64,000 nucleotides of DNA, taken from an uncultured Eubacteriales bacterium. GTDB taxonomy: Bacteria; Bacillota; Clostridia; Peptostreptococcales; Anaerovoracaceae. Position numbers and translations under genes: made by a program. The DNA lies in NCBI GenBank assembly GCA_902798745.1, contig CADBXM010000009.1:1-64000 (forward strand), given 5' to 3'. Below, in pieces: positions 44,158 to 53,597 of this stretch. Each line of letters opens with the position of its first letter. Within the stretch, counting starts at the first letter, position 1. The notes under the pieces were generated by a model that did no database searches, was not told the DNA's origin, and saw only the letters and a list, made by a program, of their open reading frames with translations.

Positions 44158-46362
44158 ATGGCAGAATCGGTAAATCAGAAAGTCAATAAGGCAAGAGTGA
44201 AACCGACTCTGACAAAAGGGGTCGCCAAAGTTCCTGTTGTGATGCAGCTCGAAGCACTTGAGTGTGGCGCTGCCGCTCTTTGCATGGTGATGGCATACTA
44301 CGACAAGTGGGTGCCGCTGGAGCAGGTACGTAAAGACTGCGGAGTTTCGCGTGATGGATCAAAGGCCAAAAATATTTATCTTGCGGCAGAAAATTACGGA
44401 TTCAGTGTATCTGCATACCGCATGAGCCCGGAAGCCCTTAAAAGCGAAGGAAAATTCCCGTGCATCTTACACTGGAACATGAATCACTTTGTAGTCCTGA
44501 ATGGATTCAAGGGAGATACAGCATATATTAATGACCCTGCAAGGGGCACTGTCAAAGTGAGCTGGAAGGAATTCGACGAATCATTTACAGGAGTCGTCAT
44601 TCTTCCCGTTCCGGGAGAGGATTTTACCTCAGGCGGAAAACGCAGAAGCACAATTGCTTTCGCGAGAAAACGCCTTGAAGGAGCGGGCCCGGCCGTTATA
44701 TTCGTCATGCTTATCACGGCTATCGCGTATCTCTTCGGCATAGTCAATGCCGGAATGTCAAGAGTATTTATGGACAGGCTTTTGAGCGGAAGAAATCCGG
44801 ACTGGTTGTATCCGTTCATTTCGGCACTGATCGCGTTTGCTGTACTGCAGCTTATAGTCGAGTGGGCGAGGGCAGTCTACTCGCTCAAAATAAACGGCAA
44901 AATGGCAGCCGTCGGTAATTCTTCATACATGTGGAAGGTGCTCAAACTTCCTATGGAATTCTTTTCGCAGCGTCTTGCGGGAGACATACAGTCAAGGCAG
45001 GAGACGAATGCGTCCATAGCTAATACCCTTGTAAACACCTTTGGACCGATGCTTCTCAACTCTATCATGATGGTGTTCTATCTGGTGCTGATGCTCAGGC
45101 AGAGCCCGCTTTTGACTGCGGTCGGCATATCTACTCTGGCTCTGAACATCATTATGGCACGCATCATCTCTGAAAAGAGGGTAAATATAACACGAGTCGA
45201 GATGAGAGATCTCGGGAAACTCGAGTCCGCAACTCTTACAGGCATCGACATGGTGGAGACTATAAAGGCAAGTGGAGCAGAGAATGGTTTCTTCCGCAAA
45301 TGGGCAGGATATCAGGCCTCTGTAAAACTTCAGGAAGTAAAGGCTGAGAAAACGACACAGTATTTGGGTGTGATACCGTTGTTTTTCAGCACTATTGCAA
45401 GCTACGTGGTACTTATACTCGGAATATGGCTTGCTATGAACGGCAAGTTTACTCTCGGTGCAGTCATGATGTTCCAGGGCTTCCTGAGTTCATTCATGTC
45501 GCCGGCTCTGACGTTTGTTTCAGCCGGACAGATCATTCAGGAGATGCGAACTGAGATGGAGCGTATAGAAGACGTGATGGAATATCCAGACGATCCTGCG
45601 CTAACGGAATCTCCACGTGCTGCTGAGGCGCCTCTTGAGAAGCTTAAAGGAAACGTAGAACTCAAGAATATAACATTTGGATATTCAAGACTCGACGAAC
45701 CACTGATAAATGACTTCTCACTAACGTTGAAGAAGGGTGACAGGGTGGCCCTGGTCGGAGGATCCGGCTGCGGAAAGTCCACTATATCCAAACTCATTTC
45801 AGGTTTATATCAGCCGTGGAGTGGGGAGATCCTTTTTGACGGCAAACCGGGATGCGACTACCCAAGAGACGTGATATCCGGGTCTCTTGCCGTTGTCGAT
45901 CAGGAAATCACCCTTTTTGAGGATACTATCGCAAACAACATAAAGATGTGGGACGGATCCATAATGGACTTCGAGATGATACTTGCTGCCCGTGACGCCG
46001 GCTTGCACGACGATATAATGCAGATGCCGGGAGGATACCAGCATATGCTGACAAGCGGAGGCAGGGATCTCTCGGGAGGACAGAGACAGCGTCTTGAGAT
46101 AGCTCGTGTGCTGGCTCAGGATCCGACAATAATCATTCTGGACGAGGCGACCAGCGCGCTCGATGCCAGGACAGAATATGAAGTTGTTAATTCCATAAAA
46201 GACAGAGGAATAACATGTCTGGTCATCGCCCATAGGCTCTCTACTATCAGAGACTGTGATGAGATCATAGTGCTCGACCAGGGTAAAGTGACCGAGCGAG
46301 GCACGCATGCTGAGCTCATGGCGCTTAACGGTGACTATGCAGACCTTGTCGCGAACGAATAG
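44158..46362 (+). CDS. NHLP-type peptidase/permease/ATPase (C39 peptidase ABC exporter)
   Basis: This 734-residue membrane protein should cleave a double-glycine-type leader and export the peptide. The N-terminal C39 peptidase domain has an intact triad: C36 (LECGAAAL), H110 (NHFVVL) and D126 (NDPARG). A six-helix transmembrane domain spans about 175-470, and the C-terminal ATPase has Walker A GGSGCGKST, signature LSGGQRQR and Walker B IILDEATSALD. It lies between the short fusion protein and a second ABC protein, the order of NHLM systems. No precursor peptide with a GG leader was found in the neighbourhood. Its catalytic residues argue that it is active. Confidence 0.92.
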   Translation: MAESVNQKVNKARVKPTLTKGVAKVPVVMQLEALECGAAALCMVMAYYDKWVPLEQVRKDCGVSRDGSKAKNIYLAAENYGFSVSAYRMSPEALKSEGKFPCILHWNMNHFVVLNGFKGDTAYINDPARGTVKVSWKEFDESFTGVVILPVPGEDFTSGGKRRSTIAFARKRLEGAGPAVIFVMLITAIAYLFGIVNAGMSRVFMDRLLSGRNPDWLYPFISALIAFAVLQLIVEWARAVYSLKINGKMAAVGNSSYMWKVLKLPMEFFSQRLAGDIQSRQETNASIANTLVNTFGPMLLNSIMMVFYLVLMLRQSPLLTAVGISTLALNIIMARIISEKRVNITRVEMRDLGKLESATLTGIDMVETIKASGAENGFFRKWAGYQASVKLQEVKAEKTTQYLGVIPLFFSTIASYVVLILGIWLAMNGKFTLGAVMMFQGFLSSFMSPALTFVSAGQIIQEMRTEMERIEDVMEYPDDPALTESPRAAEAPLEKLKGNVELKNITFGYSRLDEPLINDFSLTLKKGDRVALVGGSGCGKSTISKLISGLYQPWSGEILFDGKPGCDYPRDVISGSLAVVDQEITLFEDTIANNIKMWDGSIMDFEMILAARDAGLHDDIMQMPGGYQHMLTSGGRDLSGGQRQRLEIARVLAQDPTIIILDEATSALDARTEYEVVNSIKDRGITCLVIAHRLSTIRDCDEIIVLDQGKVTERGTHAELMALNGDYADLVANE

Positions 46363-46376
46363 GGAAGGAGGAAGTC

Positions 46377-48569
46377 ATGGGCTGGTTTGAAAATCAAATC
46401 GAAGAGCGGCGCAAAGCTGATGACATGCTTCTTGAGGATTCCCTCGTTCAGATCTCGGCGGTAGTATTGGGGCAGGAGAGGGCACGCAAGCTCAGCGACG
46501 AGCGCATCATCACTGCCAATGCCATTGATGAGGTCCTTAAATACTTCCATTTCAAGCCGATAAAGATACCTGAAAACATCACTGATTCGATCGAACAACT
46601 TGATTATGCTCTCAGACCTCACGGCATAATGTACAGGGTAGTAGACCTAAACAATGAATGGTACAAAGATGGATTCGGTCCGATGCTTGCGCGCACGGTC
46701 GACGGCATTCCTATAGCACTGCTCCCTTCAAAAGTCAGCGGATATACATATAAGGATCCTGAGACCGGCAATACGATAAAGGTCAATGCGAATAATGCAA
46801 AAAATATCTCAAAGCGAGGTATCGTTTTGTATAGACCATTGCCTCAAAAGAAGCTGAATATCGGGGATCTTATCCTGTATATGAAAAGTTGTATAACGCC
46901 AACAGACTTGGCAATGCTTACCGTGACCACTTTTGCCGTGGCGATCATCGGTCTTTTCCTACCGCGGATCACGAAAGCTCTTACCGGGCCGGTCCTCGAT
47001 AGCGGAAGCACAAGGGCACTCGTAGGAATAGCGATATGCATAATATGTGTTTCCATGTCGAAACAGCTTATGTCGACCGCCAGAGGCCTGATCGCAAAGA
47101 GATTCGAGGTAAAGGTCACAACAGCGGTACAGTCTGCAATGATGATGCGGCTGATGGCTCTTCCTGCTGGGTTTTTCAGACAGTACAGCCCGGGTGAACT
47201 GAGGAGCCGGGCATCGTCGGTAAGCAATTTGTGCACGATCCTTCTGGGATTGTTGGTAACAACGGGGCTGTCATCAGGCGCATCTCTGTTATATATAACC
47301 CAGATATTCAAATACGCGAGTGTATTGGTGATCCCTTCGCTGGTGATCATTCTGATCACGGTCGTCATGTCTATAATGACCACAGTGATCCAGATGAGGA
47401 TAAATAGAAAAGAGCTGGATCTGGCCGCAAAGGAATCAGGTCTGTCTTATGCGATCATCACCGGAGTACAGAAGATAAAACTTGCGGGAGCGGAGAAAAG
47501 ATTCTTTGCAAGATGGCTTGATGAGTATTCGCATGAAGCTGAAATATTGTACGATCCGCCGCTGTACATAAAGATCAATTCAGTGATCACTCTCGGCATC
47601 ACACTCATATCAAACATAGTTCTTTACTATTTGTCCATTACGAGCGGGATAAATCAATCGTCGTATTTTGCGTTCATGACAGCATACGGCATGGTGATGG
47701 GCGTTTTCATGCAACTGGCAGGCACCGCTCTTCCTGCAGCACAGATAAAGCCGGTTCTCGAGATGGCTGAGCCTTTCTTGAAAACGGAACCCGAAACTGC
47801 CGACAACAAGGAGATCGTAACGAATATCTCCGGAGGAGTAACGATCGACCACGTGTCTTTCCGCTACTCAGATGATGCTCCGTATATCCTGAGGGATATT
47901 TCACTCAAGGTGAGTCCGGGTGAATACGTGGCGATAGTCGGTAAGACAGGATGCGGAAAATCTACGCTGATGAGATTGCTTTTGGGCTTTGAGAAACCTG
48001 AGCACGGCGCGATCTACTATGATGGTAAAGATATCAACAGTCTTGATCCGAGTTCTCTCAGACGCAAGATCGGAACTGTCATGCAGTCGAGCGGCCTTTT
48101 CCAGGGAGACATATACAGCAATATAGTGATCACGGATCCGGAGCTTACACTCAAAGACGCATGGGAAGCTGCTGAAAAGGCCGGGATCGCCGATGATATC
48201 AGAAGGATGCCTATGGGCATGAACACTTTCATAAGCGAAGGACAAGGGGGCATTTCGGGAGGTCAGAAGCAGCGCATCATGATAGCTCGCGCCATTGCGC
48301 CGAAACCAAAACTGCTCATGTTTGACGAGGCGACTTCCGCTTTGGATAACAAGACACAGAAACAGGTGTCAGAAGCGCTTGACAGCATGGGATGCACACG
48401 CATCGTGATAGCTCACAGACTGTCAACCATCAAACACTGTGACCGCATCCTAGTTCTCGACGGCGGAAGTGTGATCGAGGATGGCACATATGAAGAGCTT
48501 ATTGCAAAGAACGGATTCTTTGCAGAACTCGTGGAGAGGCAGAGACTCGACACTCCTAATGAAAAGTAA
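46377..48569 (+). CDS. NHLP-type ABC transporter permease/ATPase, second subunit
   Basis: A 730-residue partner of the peptidase-ABC protein. The N-terminal about 175 residues form a cytoplasmic domain unlike C39 peptidases (a cyclic-nucleotide-binding-like or degenerate region seen in NHLM ABC2 proteins); six membrane helices follow (about 180-460), then an ATPase with Walker A GKTGCGKSTL, signature ISGGQKQR and Walker B LLMFDEATSALD. GGAAGGAGG precedes the ATG, 14 nt after the previous stop. The two ABC proteins probably form a heterodimer. Confidence 0.9.
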   Translation: MGWFENQIEERRKADDMLLEDSLVQISAVVLGQERARKLSDERIITANAIDEVLKYFHFKPIKIPENITDSIEQLDYALRPHGIMYRVVDLNNEWYKDGFGPMLARTVDGIPIALLPSKVSGYTYKDPETGNTIKVNANNAKNISKRGIVLYRPLPQKKLNIGDLILYMKSCITPTDLAMLTVTTFAVAIIGLFLPRITKALTGPVLDSGSTRALVGIAICIICVSMSKQLMSTARGLIAKRFEVKVTTAVQSAMMMRLMALPAGFFRQYSPGELRSRASSVSNLCTILLGLLVTTGLSSGASLLYITQIFKYASVLVIPSLVIILITVVMSIMTTVIQMRINRKELDLAAKESGLSYAIITGVQKIKLAGAEKRFFARWLDEYSHEAEILYDPPLYIKINSVITLGITLISNIVLYYLSITSGINQSSYFAFMTAYGMVMGVFMQLAGTALPAAQIKPVLEMAEPFLKTEPETADNKEIVTNISGGVTIDHVSFRYSDDAPYILRDISLKVSPGEYVAIVGKTGCGKSTLMRLLLGFEKPEHGAIYYDGKDINSLDPSSLRRKIGTVMQSSGLFQGDIYSNIVITDPELTLKDAWEAAEKAGIADDIRRMPMGMNTFISEGQGGISGGQKQRIMIARAIAPKPKLLMFDEATSALDNKTQKQVSEALDSMGCTRIVIAHRLSTIKHCDRILVLDGGSVIEDGTYEELIAKNGFFAELVERQRLDTPNEK

Positions 48570-48593
48570 CATTGTGGGGAAGGAGTAAACGAT

Positions 48594-49586
48594 ATGAAAA
48601 AGATTCTTATACTCAATACCGGAGGAACGTTTTCATCTGAAGCCACCGAGCATGGGCTAGGTCCATCGATCAAGGGTGAAGAGATCATAAAAAAACTTGG
48701 GATACTAAGTGATGAAATCGAGCTGACGGTTGAAGACCTGTTCTCTTTGGACAGCGCCAATATATTACCTGAAGACTGGGCTTTCATGGCGAAAAAGATA
48801 TCGGAGAGCATTCCGGATTATAACGGATTCGTGGTTATCCATGGTACGGACACTCTGGCATACACTTCATCGATGCTTTCGTTCATGCTTCAGAACATCC
48901 AGGTGCCGGTGGTCGTGACCGGAAGTCAGATGCCGCTTAACGCGCCTATGTCAGACGCCCTTATGAACCTTCAGACTTCAGTCTGGATGGCTGCAAGCGG
49001 AGTTCCGGGTGTCTTTGTTGCTTTCGACAGAAAAATAATGCTCGGATGCCGCACCAGCAAAGTCAGAACGATCAGCTTCAACGCGTTTGAAAGCATCAAC
49101 TGTCCTTATGTTGGAGAAGTCAACGCGTTTGGCCTTCAGTTATACACGGACCGAAAGGCAAAAATGGCAAGGCTCAATCTCCAGACAGATTACTCCAATA
49201 AGATAGCAGTGCTCAAGGTGTTCCCGGGAATGAACCTGGATGTGTTCTCGTTCCTTCAGGAAGGTGGATATGAAGGAGTATACATCGAAGGATTTGGTCT
49301 CGGTGGGCTGCCTTTCCTCAGAAACGACATCACCGCTGAGATCAGAAAAGCATCTGATAACGGCCTGCCTATACTTGTCGGAAGTCAGTGCAGATACGAG
49401 GGAAGCGATCTGAACGTGTATGAAACAGGGCAGAGGATACTCGACTGCGGAGGCATCCCTGTATATGACATGACGCAGGAAGCTGTCGTGACCAAATTGA
49501 TGTGGGTGCTCGGACAGACTAAAAAATACGATCAGGTGAGATGGCTCTTCGGATCCGACCTGGTTGGGGAAGTAACCTTAAAATAG
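48594..49586 (+). CDS. Type I L-asparaginase
   Basis: The enzyme hydrolyses L-asparagine to aspartate and ammonia. The 330-residue protein carries both catalytic threonine motifs: LNTGGTFSS (T12 region) and HGTDTLAYT (about 82-90), plus the family segment VVTGSQMPLNAPMSDA. No signal peptide, so it is cytoplasmic. GGAAGGAG precedes the ATG, 24 nt after the exporter gene; cotranscription is possible, but a functional link is not evident. A glutaminase or GatD-like activity is less likely at this length. Confidence 0.92.
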   Translation: MKKILILNTGGTFSSEATEHGLGPSIKGEEIIKKLGILSDEIELTVEDLFSLDSANILPEDWAFMAKKISESIPDYNGFVVIHGTDTLAYTSSMLSFMLQNIQVPVVVTGSQMPLNAPMSDALMNLQTSVWMAASGVPGVFVAFDRKIMLGCRTSKVRTISFNAFESINCPYVGEVNAFGLQLYTDRKAKMARLNLQTDYSNKIAVLKVFPGMNLDVFSFLQEGGYEGVYIEGFGLGGLPFLRNDITAEIRKASDNGLPILVGSQCRYEGSDLNVYETGQRILDCGGIPVYDMTQEAVVTKLMWVLGQTKKYDQVRWLFGSDLVGEVTLK

Positions 49587-49617
49587 TTTTTTAAAGGAGT
49601 GAACAAAGAAGATATCT

Positions 49618-50439
49618 ATGGAAGCAAGCGTATCCAATATTGAAAGAATGCTGTCGACAGTCTCTGATTCAGCTGTCAATATGGCGCTCAGGATCCTGGC
49701 CGCGTTGGTCATTTACTTCATTGGCAGGTTGCTCATCAAATGGCTGGTAAAGAACCTGGCGAAAATCAAGGGCTTCGGTAAAATCGATGAGACTGCGCGC
49801 GGTTATATTATATCTCTCATCAAAGCGGTTCTATATACAGTACTGATCGTGTGTATAGTTGCGCAGCTTGGAGTGGCCATGTCATCTGTAGTGGCTCTGC
49901 TGGCCACTGCCGGAGCAGCAATAGGACTTGCGATGCAGGGCGCACTGTCAAATTTTGCAGGTGGGCTCATGCTTCTTATATTCAAGCCGTTCAAGGTGGG
50001 AGACTATATCATTTCCGGAGAGTATAAGGGTTATGTACAGAGTATAAGTCTCGTATATACAACGCTGCGCACATTTGATTACACCACAATATTGATCCCT
50101 AACGGGACTCTGATGAATTCAGATATTATGAATTCGACAGCAGAAGATCATAGACGAGTCGATCTCTTTTTTGAGATCTCCTCAGCAGAGCCTTCAGACA
50201 AAGTAAGATCAACGATTCTGGAGACTGTTTCAAAATACAGTGAGGTTCTTGATGACCCTGCTCCGGTAGTGGTTGCATCTGAGCCTGTTACAGACGGTAT
50301 CAAATATGCAGTAAGAGTATGGGTGAACACAGCGGATTACTGGGATGTATATGAGGGACTGACCGAGGATATTCCTGCGGCGCTCAATGAGGCGGGCATA
50401 GCGAGGCCTGCCATGCCTGTTCGCATCAAGGGAGAATGA
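49618..50439 (+). CDS. MscS-family mechanosensitive channel
   Basis: A 273-residue small-conductance channel that releases solutes on hypo-osmotic shock. Three membrane helices occupy about 20-40, 60-80 and 85-115. The pore helix reads ATAGAAIGLAMQGALSNFAGG, the hallmark Gly/Ala packing of MscS TM3, followed by the KPFKVGDYI beta domain and PNGTLMNSDIMN. The AAAGGAG site lies unusually far (about 20 nt) from the ATG; no better start is in frame. Confidence 0.93.
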   Translation: MEASVSNIERMLSTVSDSAVNMALRILAALVIYFIGRLLIKWLVKNLAKIKGFGKIDETARGYIISLIKAVLYTVLIVCIVAQLGVAMSSVVALLATAGAAIGLAMQGALSNFAGGLMLLIFKPFKVGDYIISGEYKGYVQSISLVYTTLRTFDYTTILIPNGTLMNSDIMNSTAEDHRRVDLFFEISSAEPSDKVRSTILETVSKYSEVLDDPAPVVVASEPVTDGIKYAVRVWVNTADYWDVYEGLTEDIPAALNEAGIARPAMPVRIKGE

Positions 50440-50453
50440 CTATAATTATTTCA

Positions 50454-50483
50454 TTGACCATGGAGATGATTATAGAATAAAAT
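50454..50483 (+). promoter_or_regulatory. Promoter for the peptidoglycan-binding-like gene
   Basis: TTGACC (50454-50459), an 18-nt spacer and TAAAAT (50478-50483), 40 nt before the gene. Confidence 0.55.
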
Positions 50484-50522
50484 AATAGCAATCTATTTCT
50501 AAGACAAAGAAAGAGGTGAAGC

Positions 50523-51053
50523 ATGGGTATTTTCGATAAGCTTAAAGGCGAAAAAGCTGAAGTCAAGAAAGAAGTTGAGAAGAAAGCTGCTGCTGTAGAG
50601 GAAAAAGTCAAAACTGCTGCGGAACTGGCTGCAGAGAGAGCTGCTGCTGAAAAGAAGGCGCTCGAGGAGAAAGCTGCCGCTGAGAAGGCTGCTGCTGAAG
50701 AGGCTGCAAAGAAGGCCAAAGAGAAAGCCGCAGAGGAACTCAAGATCGCTGAGGCTAAATTAGCAGAGAAAAAGGCTGCCAACAAGGGCTTCAAACTCGA
50801 TGTTGACGGACAGTTTGGTCCTAAGTCCATCAAGGCTGTCCAGCACGTGCTTGGCTGCAAAGAGGATGGTATCCTCGGTCCTGAGACAGTAAAGGCCATC
50901 CAGAAGAAAGTCGGCGCTGATGCTGACGGCATCTGGGGCGAGGGAACATCCAAGGCTCTCCAGAAATTCCTCGGAGTTACTGTAGACGGAGTTGCAGGCC
51001 CTGAGACATACAAGGCATTCCAGAAATGGATCAATAAGGAGCTCGGATTCTAA
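50523..51053 (+). CDS. Cytoplasmic-looking coiled-coil protein with peptidoglycan-binding-like repeats
   Basis: The 176-residue protein has an Ala/Lys/Glu-rich helical N-terminal half (about 8-88) and then three PG_binding_1-like units in the last 85 residues, each with a DGxxGPxTxKAxQ pattern (DGQFGPKSIKAVQ, DGILGPETVKAIQ, DGIWGEGTSKALQ, DGVAGPETYKAFQ). Such modules normally bind peptidoglycan outside the cell, but this protein has no signal peptide or membrane segment. It may leave by a non-classical route, be released on lysis, or use the fold for another ligand. GAGGTG precedes the ATG; mnmA starts 2 nt after its stop. Confidence 0.75.
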   Translation: MGIFDKLKGEKAEVKKEVEKKAAAVEEKVKTAAELAAERAAAEKKALEEKAAAEKAAAEEAAKKAKEKAAEELKIAEAKLAEKKAANKGFKLDVDGQFGPKSIKAVQHVLGCKEDGILGPETVKAIQKKVGADADGIWGEGTSKALQKFLGVTVDGVAGPETYKAFQKWINKELGF

Positions 51054-51055
51054 TA

Positions 51056-52138
51056 GTGGCTGACGCTGATAAGAAGAGAGTAGTAGTGGGGCTATCGGGC
51101 GGTGTAGACAGCTCGGTAGCCGCTTATTTGCTGAAGGAAAGCGGCTATCAGGTGATAGGCGTGACCCTCAGGACGTGGCAGGCGGATAGCGGAGCTTACA
51201 GTCGCTGCTGCGAGATTTCTGATGCAAGAAAAACTGCCGCCCAGCTCGAGATCCCATTTTACAATATCAATAGTCTTCCCGAATTCGAAGAGCATGTCAC
51301 AGAGCCTTTTATAGAAGCCTATCTTAACGGGACGACACCAAACCCATGCGTAGGATGCAACCGCCACATCAAATGGGAAGGCCTGCTGAAATTTGCTGAT
51401 GAAGTCAATGCAGAATATATAGCTACAGGTCACTATGCCAGAGTGGTAAAGACAGACAGCGGAAGGTATACGGTTGAGCAGGCGAAGACGGCAAAAAAAG
51501 ATCAGACATACATGCTCTATCAATTGACGCAGCGCCAGCTTGAACGTACGCTGATGCCGCTTGCCGATTACACAAAAGATGAGGTGAGACAGATCGCTGA
51601 AGAAGCGGGTCTCGCAGTGGCTTCCAAGAAAGATTCACAGGAAATATGTTTCGTACTTGACGGAGGTTATGCTGAGTATATAGACTCTCACACGGAAGGC
51701 TCCATGCCTCCTCCCGGAGATTTTGTGGATATTGAAGGCAATGTGGTCGGAAGGCATAAGGGAATAGTGCATTACACGGTCGGTCAGAGAAAAGGCCTTG
51801 GTCTTGCGCTTGGATATCCTGCGTATGTAAAGCGTATAGATGCTCTGAACAACATAGTGGTCATTGGCGACGAGTCTTCTGTTCTTGAGAAGGAGATAGT
51901 CTGCAGAGAGCTGAATTTCCAGGCGATCGAGGATATCGCACGCGGAGAAAGCATCAGAGCGGATGTAAAGATAAGATATCATCACGAAGCTGCTCCTGCC
52001 GTCATAACCAGAACAGATGACAGCACTGTCAGGATCATCTTTGATGAGCCGGTCAAAGCACCGGCGCCTGGTCAGTCAGCAGTATTTTATGATAGATCCA
52101 AGAGAGTGATCGGTGGCGGAGTCATAGTCACAGAATAA
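51056..52138 (+). CDS. mnmA: MnmA, tRNA-specific 2-thiouridylase
   Basis: MnmA thiolates U34 of tRNA-Lys, -Glu and -Gln using an activated sulfur relay and ATP. The 360-residue protein has the PP-loop GLSGGVDSSVAA at the start, the catalytic cysteines in NPCVGCNRHIKW (about 96-107) and SQEICFV (about 197-203), and the GQRKGLGL segment. It starts with GTG two bases after the preceding stop; AAGGAG is about 14 nt upstream. Confidence 0.96.
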   Translation: MADADKKRVVVGLSGGVDSSVAAYLLKESGYQVIGVTLRTWQADSGAYSRCCEISDARKTAAQLEIPFYNINSLPEFEEHVTEPFIEAYLNGTTPNPCVGCNRHIKWEGLLKFADEVNAEYIATGHYARVVKTDSGRYTVEQAKTAKKDQTYMLYQLTQRQLERTLMPLADYTKDEVRQIAEEAGLAVASKKDSQEICFVLDGGYAEYIDSHTEGSMPPPGDFVDIEGNVVGRHKGIVHYTVGQRKGLGLALGYPAYVKRIDALNNIVVIGDESSVLEKEIVCRELNFQAIEDIARGESIRADVKIRYHHEAAPAVITRTDDSTVRIIFDEPVKAPAPGQSAVFYDRSKRVIGGGVIVTE

Positions 52139-52159
52139 AATAATAGGAAGGTATAAACA

Positions 52160-52384
52160 GTGGATATTTACAAAGAGATCGAACTACATGATTGCCCGTT
52201 TTGCGGAGGAGCCGGTCTCCTCGATGATGGAAGCGGATGGTGCTGGACAGTCACATGCATGGACTGCGGTTCACAGACAGGCGAGTTCGCTTTCAGCAAT
52301 GAAGAAGAAAGAAAAGAAGCCGCAAAGAGCGCAGCAAAAGTATGGAATTTGGGCAAAGTCATCAGGTCGGATCTCGGCGAATAA
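52160..52384 (+). CDS. Lar-like zinc-ribbon protein
   Basis: A 74-residue protein with two CxxC knuckles (CPFCGG and CMDCGS), separated by GSGWCWTVT, as in the Lar (restriction alleviation) family; WNLG near the end matches the family's terminal W-N motif. Lar relatives occur in phages and genomes and are not always linked to restriction. The GTG start has AGGAAGG in front. It follows mnmA by 21 nt. No restriction-modification genes are seen nearby. Confidence 0.75.
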   Translation: MDIYKEIELHDCPFCGGAGLLDDGSGWCWTVTCMDCGSQTGEFAFSNEEERKEAAKSAAKVWNLGKVIRSDLGE

Positions 52385-52401
52385 TAAAGATAAAAAAATC
52401 G

Positions 52402-52430
52402 TTGAGATTGTGCTTGCACGGTGCTACAAT
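52402..52430 (+). promoter_or_regulatory. Promoter of gap
   Basis: TTGAGA (52402-52407), a 17-nt spacer and TACAAT (52425-52430) preceded by TGC; the transcript has a leader of about 75 nt. Confidence 0.7.
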
Positions 52431-52510
52431 TGCGAAGATAATAAACGATGAAACGCGAAAATAATAAAGGAATAAATAGTCGTATGACTGTTCGAAAGGA
52501 GAAATAAACA

Positions 52511-53521
52511 ATGAGAGTAGCAATCAATGGATTCGGACGTATCGGAAGACTGTCGTTCAGAAAGCTTTATAACGATCCTGATGTTGAGATCGTAGCTATC
52601 AACGACCTTACAAGCCCTCACATGCTGGCTTATCTTCTGAGAAATGACAGCGTACAGAAGAGATTCGACGCTGAGGTAGAAGAAGCAGAAGACGGTATCA
52701 TCGTAAACGGCGTAAAGTTCCCTGTATATGCTGAGGCAGACGCGAGCAAGCTGCCATGGGGAGAGCTTGACATCGACGTAGTACTTGAGTGCACGGGATT
52801 CTACACATCCAAGGCAAAGAGCCAGGCACATATCGATGCCGGCGCTAAGAAGGTACTCATTTCCGCTCCTGCCGGTAATGACCTTCCAACTATCGTATAT
52901 AACGTTAACCATGAAACACTGACAAAGGACGACAACATCGTATCCGGAGCTTCCTGCACAACAAACTGCCTCGCTCCTATGGCTAAGGCGCTTGCAGGCT
53001 ACAGAGAGCTCAGAACAGGATTCATGACAACTATCCATGCTTACACAGGTGATCAGATGATCCTCGACGGACCTCATAAGAAGGGTGACCTCAGAAGAGC
53101 AAGAGCCGGCGCGATCAACATCGTACCTAACAGCACAGGCGCTGCCAAGGCTATCGGACTCGTTATTCCTGAACTCGACGGCAAGCTGATCGGTTCCGCT
53201 CAGAGAGTTCCTGTTCCATCAGGTTCCATCACTATCCTCGACGCGACACTTAAGGATATGTCCGACACAGTTTCCGTTGAAGGCATCAATGAGGCTATGA
53301 AGGCTGCAGTAGACGAGTCATTTGGATATACCGAAGAAGAGATCGTATCCAGCGATGTTATCGGCATGAGCTATGGTTCGCTCTTCGACGCGACACAGAC
53401 ACTCGCTCAGCAGTGCGGAACTCACATCTTCGAGGTAAGAGTAGTAAGCTGGTACGACAACGAGATGAGCTATGTAAGCCAGCTCTGCAGAACTTTGAAG
53501 CACCTCGGTACACTCATCTAG
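52511..53521 (+). CDS. gap: Glyceraldehyde-3-phosphate dehydrogenase
   Basis: The glycolytic enzyme oxidises glyceraldehyde 3-phosphate to 1,3-bisphosphoglycerate. The 336-residue protein has the NAD-binding INGFGRIGR at the N-terminus, the catalytic Cys in SCTTNCLAP (about 148-156), the active-site His in [10 protein letters not shown] and the C-terminal [16 protein letters not shown] precedes the ATG. Codon choice is strongly biased, as for a highly expressed gene. No terminator remains after it: the IS element begins 22 nt past the stop. Confidence 0.97.
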   Translation: MRVAINGFGRIGRLSFRKLYNDPDVEIVAINDLTSPHMLAYLLRNDSVQKRFDAEVEEAEDGIIVNGVKFPVYAEADASKLPWGELDIDVVLECTGFYTSKAKSQAHIDAGAKKVLISAPAGNDLPTIVYNVNHETLTKDDNIVSGASCTTNCLAPMAKALAGYRELRTGFMTTIHAYTGDQMILDGPHKKGDLRRARAGAINIVPNSTGAAKAIGLVIPELDGKLIGSAQRVPVPSGSITILDATLKDMSDTVSVEGINEAMKAAVDESFGYTEEEIVSSDVIGMSYGSLFDATQTLAQQCGTHIFEVRVVSWYDNEMSYVSQLCRTLKHLGTLI

Positions 53522-53597
53522 TTTATGCGTCAGATATGATACAAAACTCCGGCAAGTCTGTTGAACTAGTCAACAGAAAGTAGACAGTTTAAAAAAG

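Noticed and set aside
52160..52384. Lar-like small protein as part of an anti-restriction or defence island
   Set aside because: No restriction, phage or other defence gene is nearby; the neighbours are mnmA and gap.
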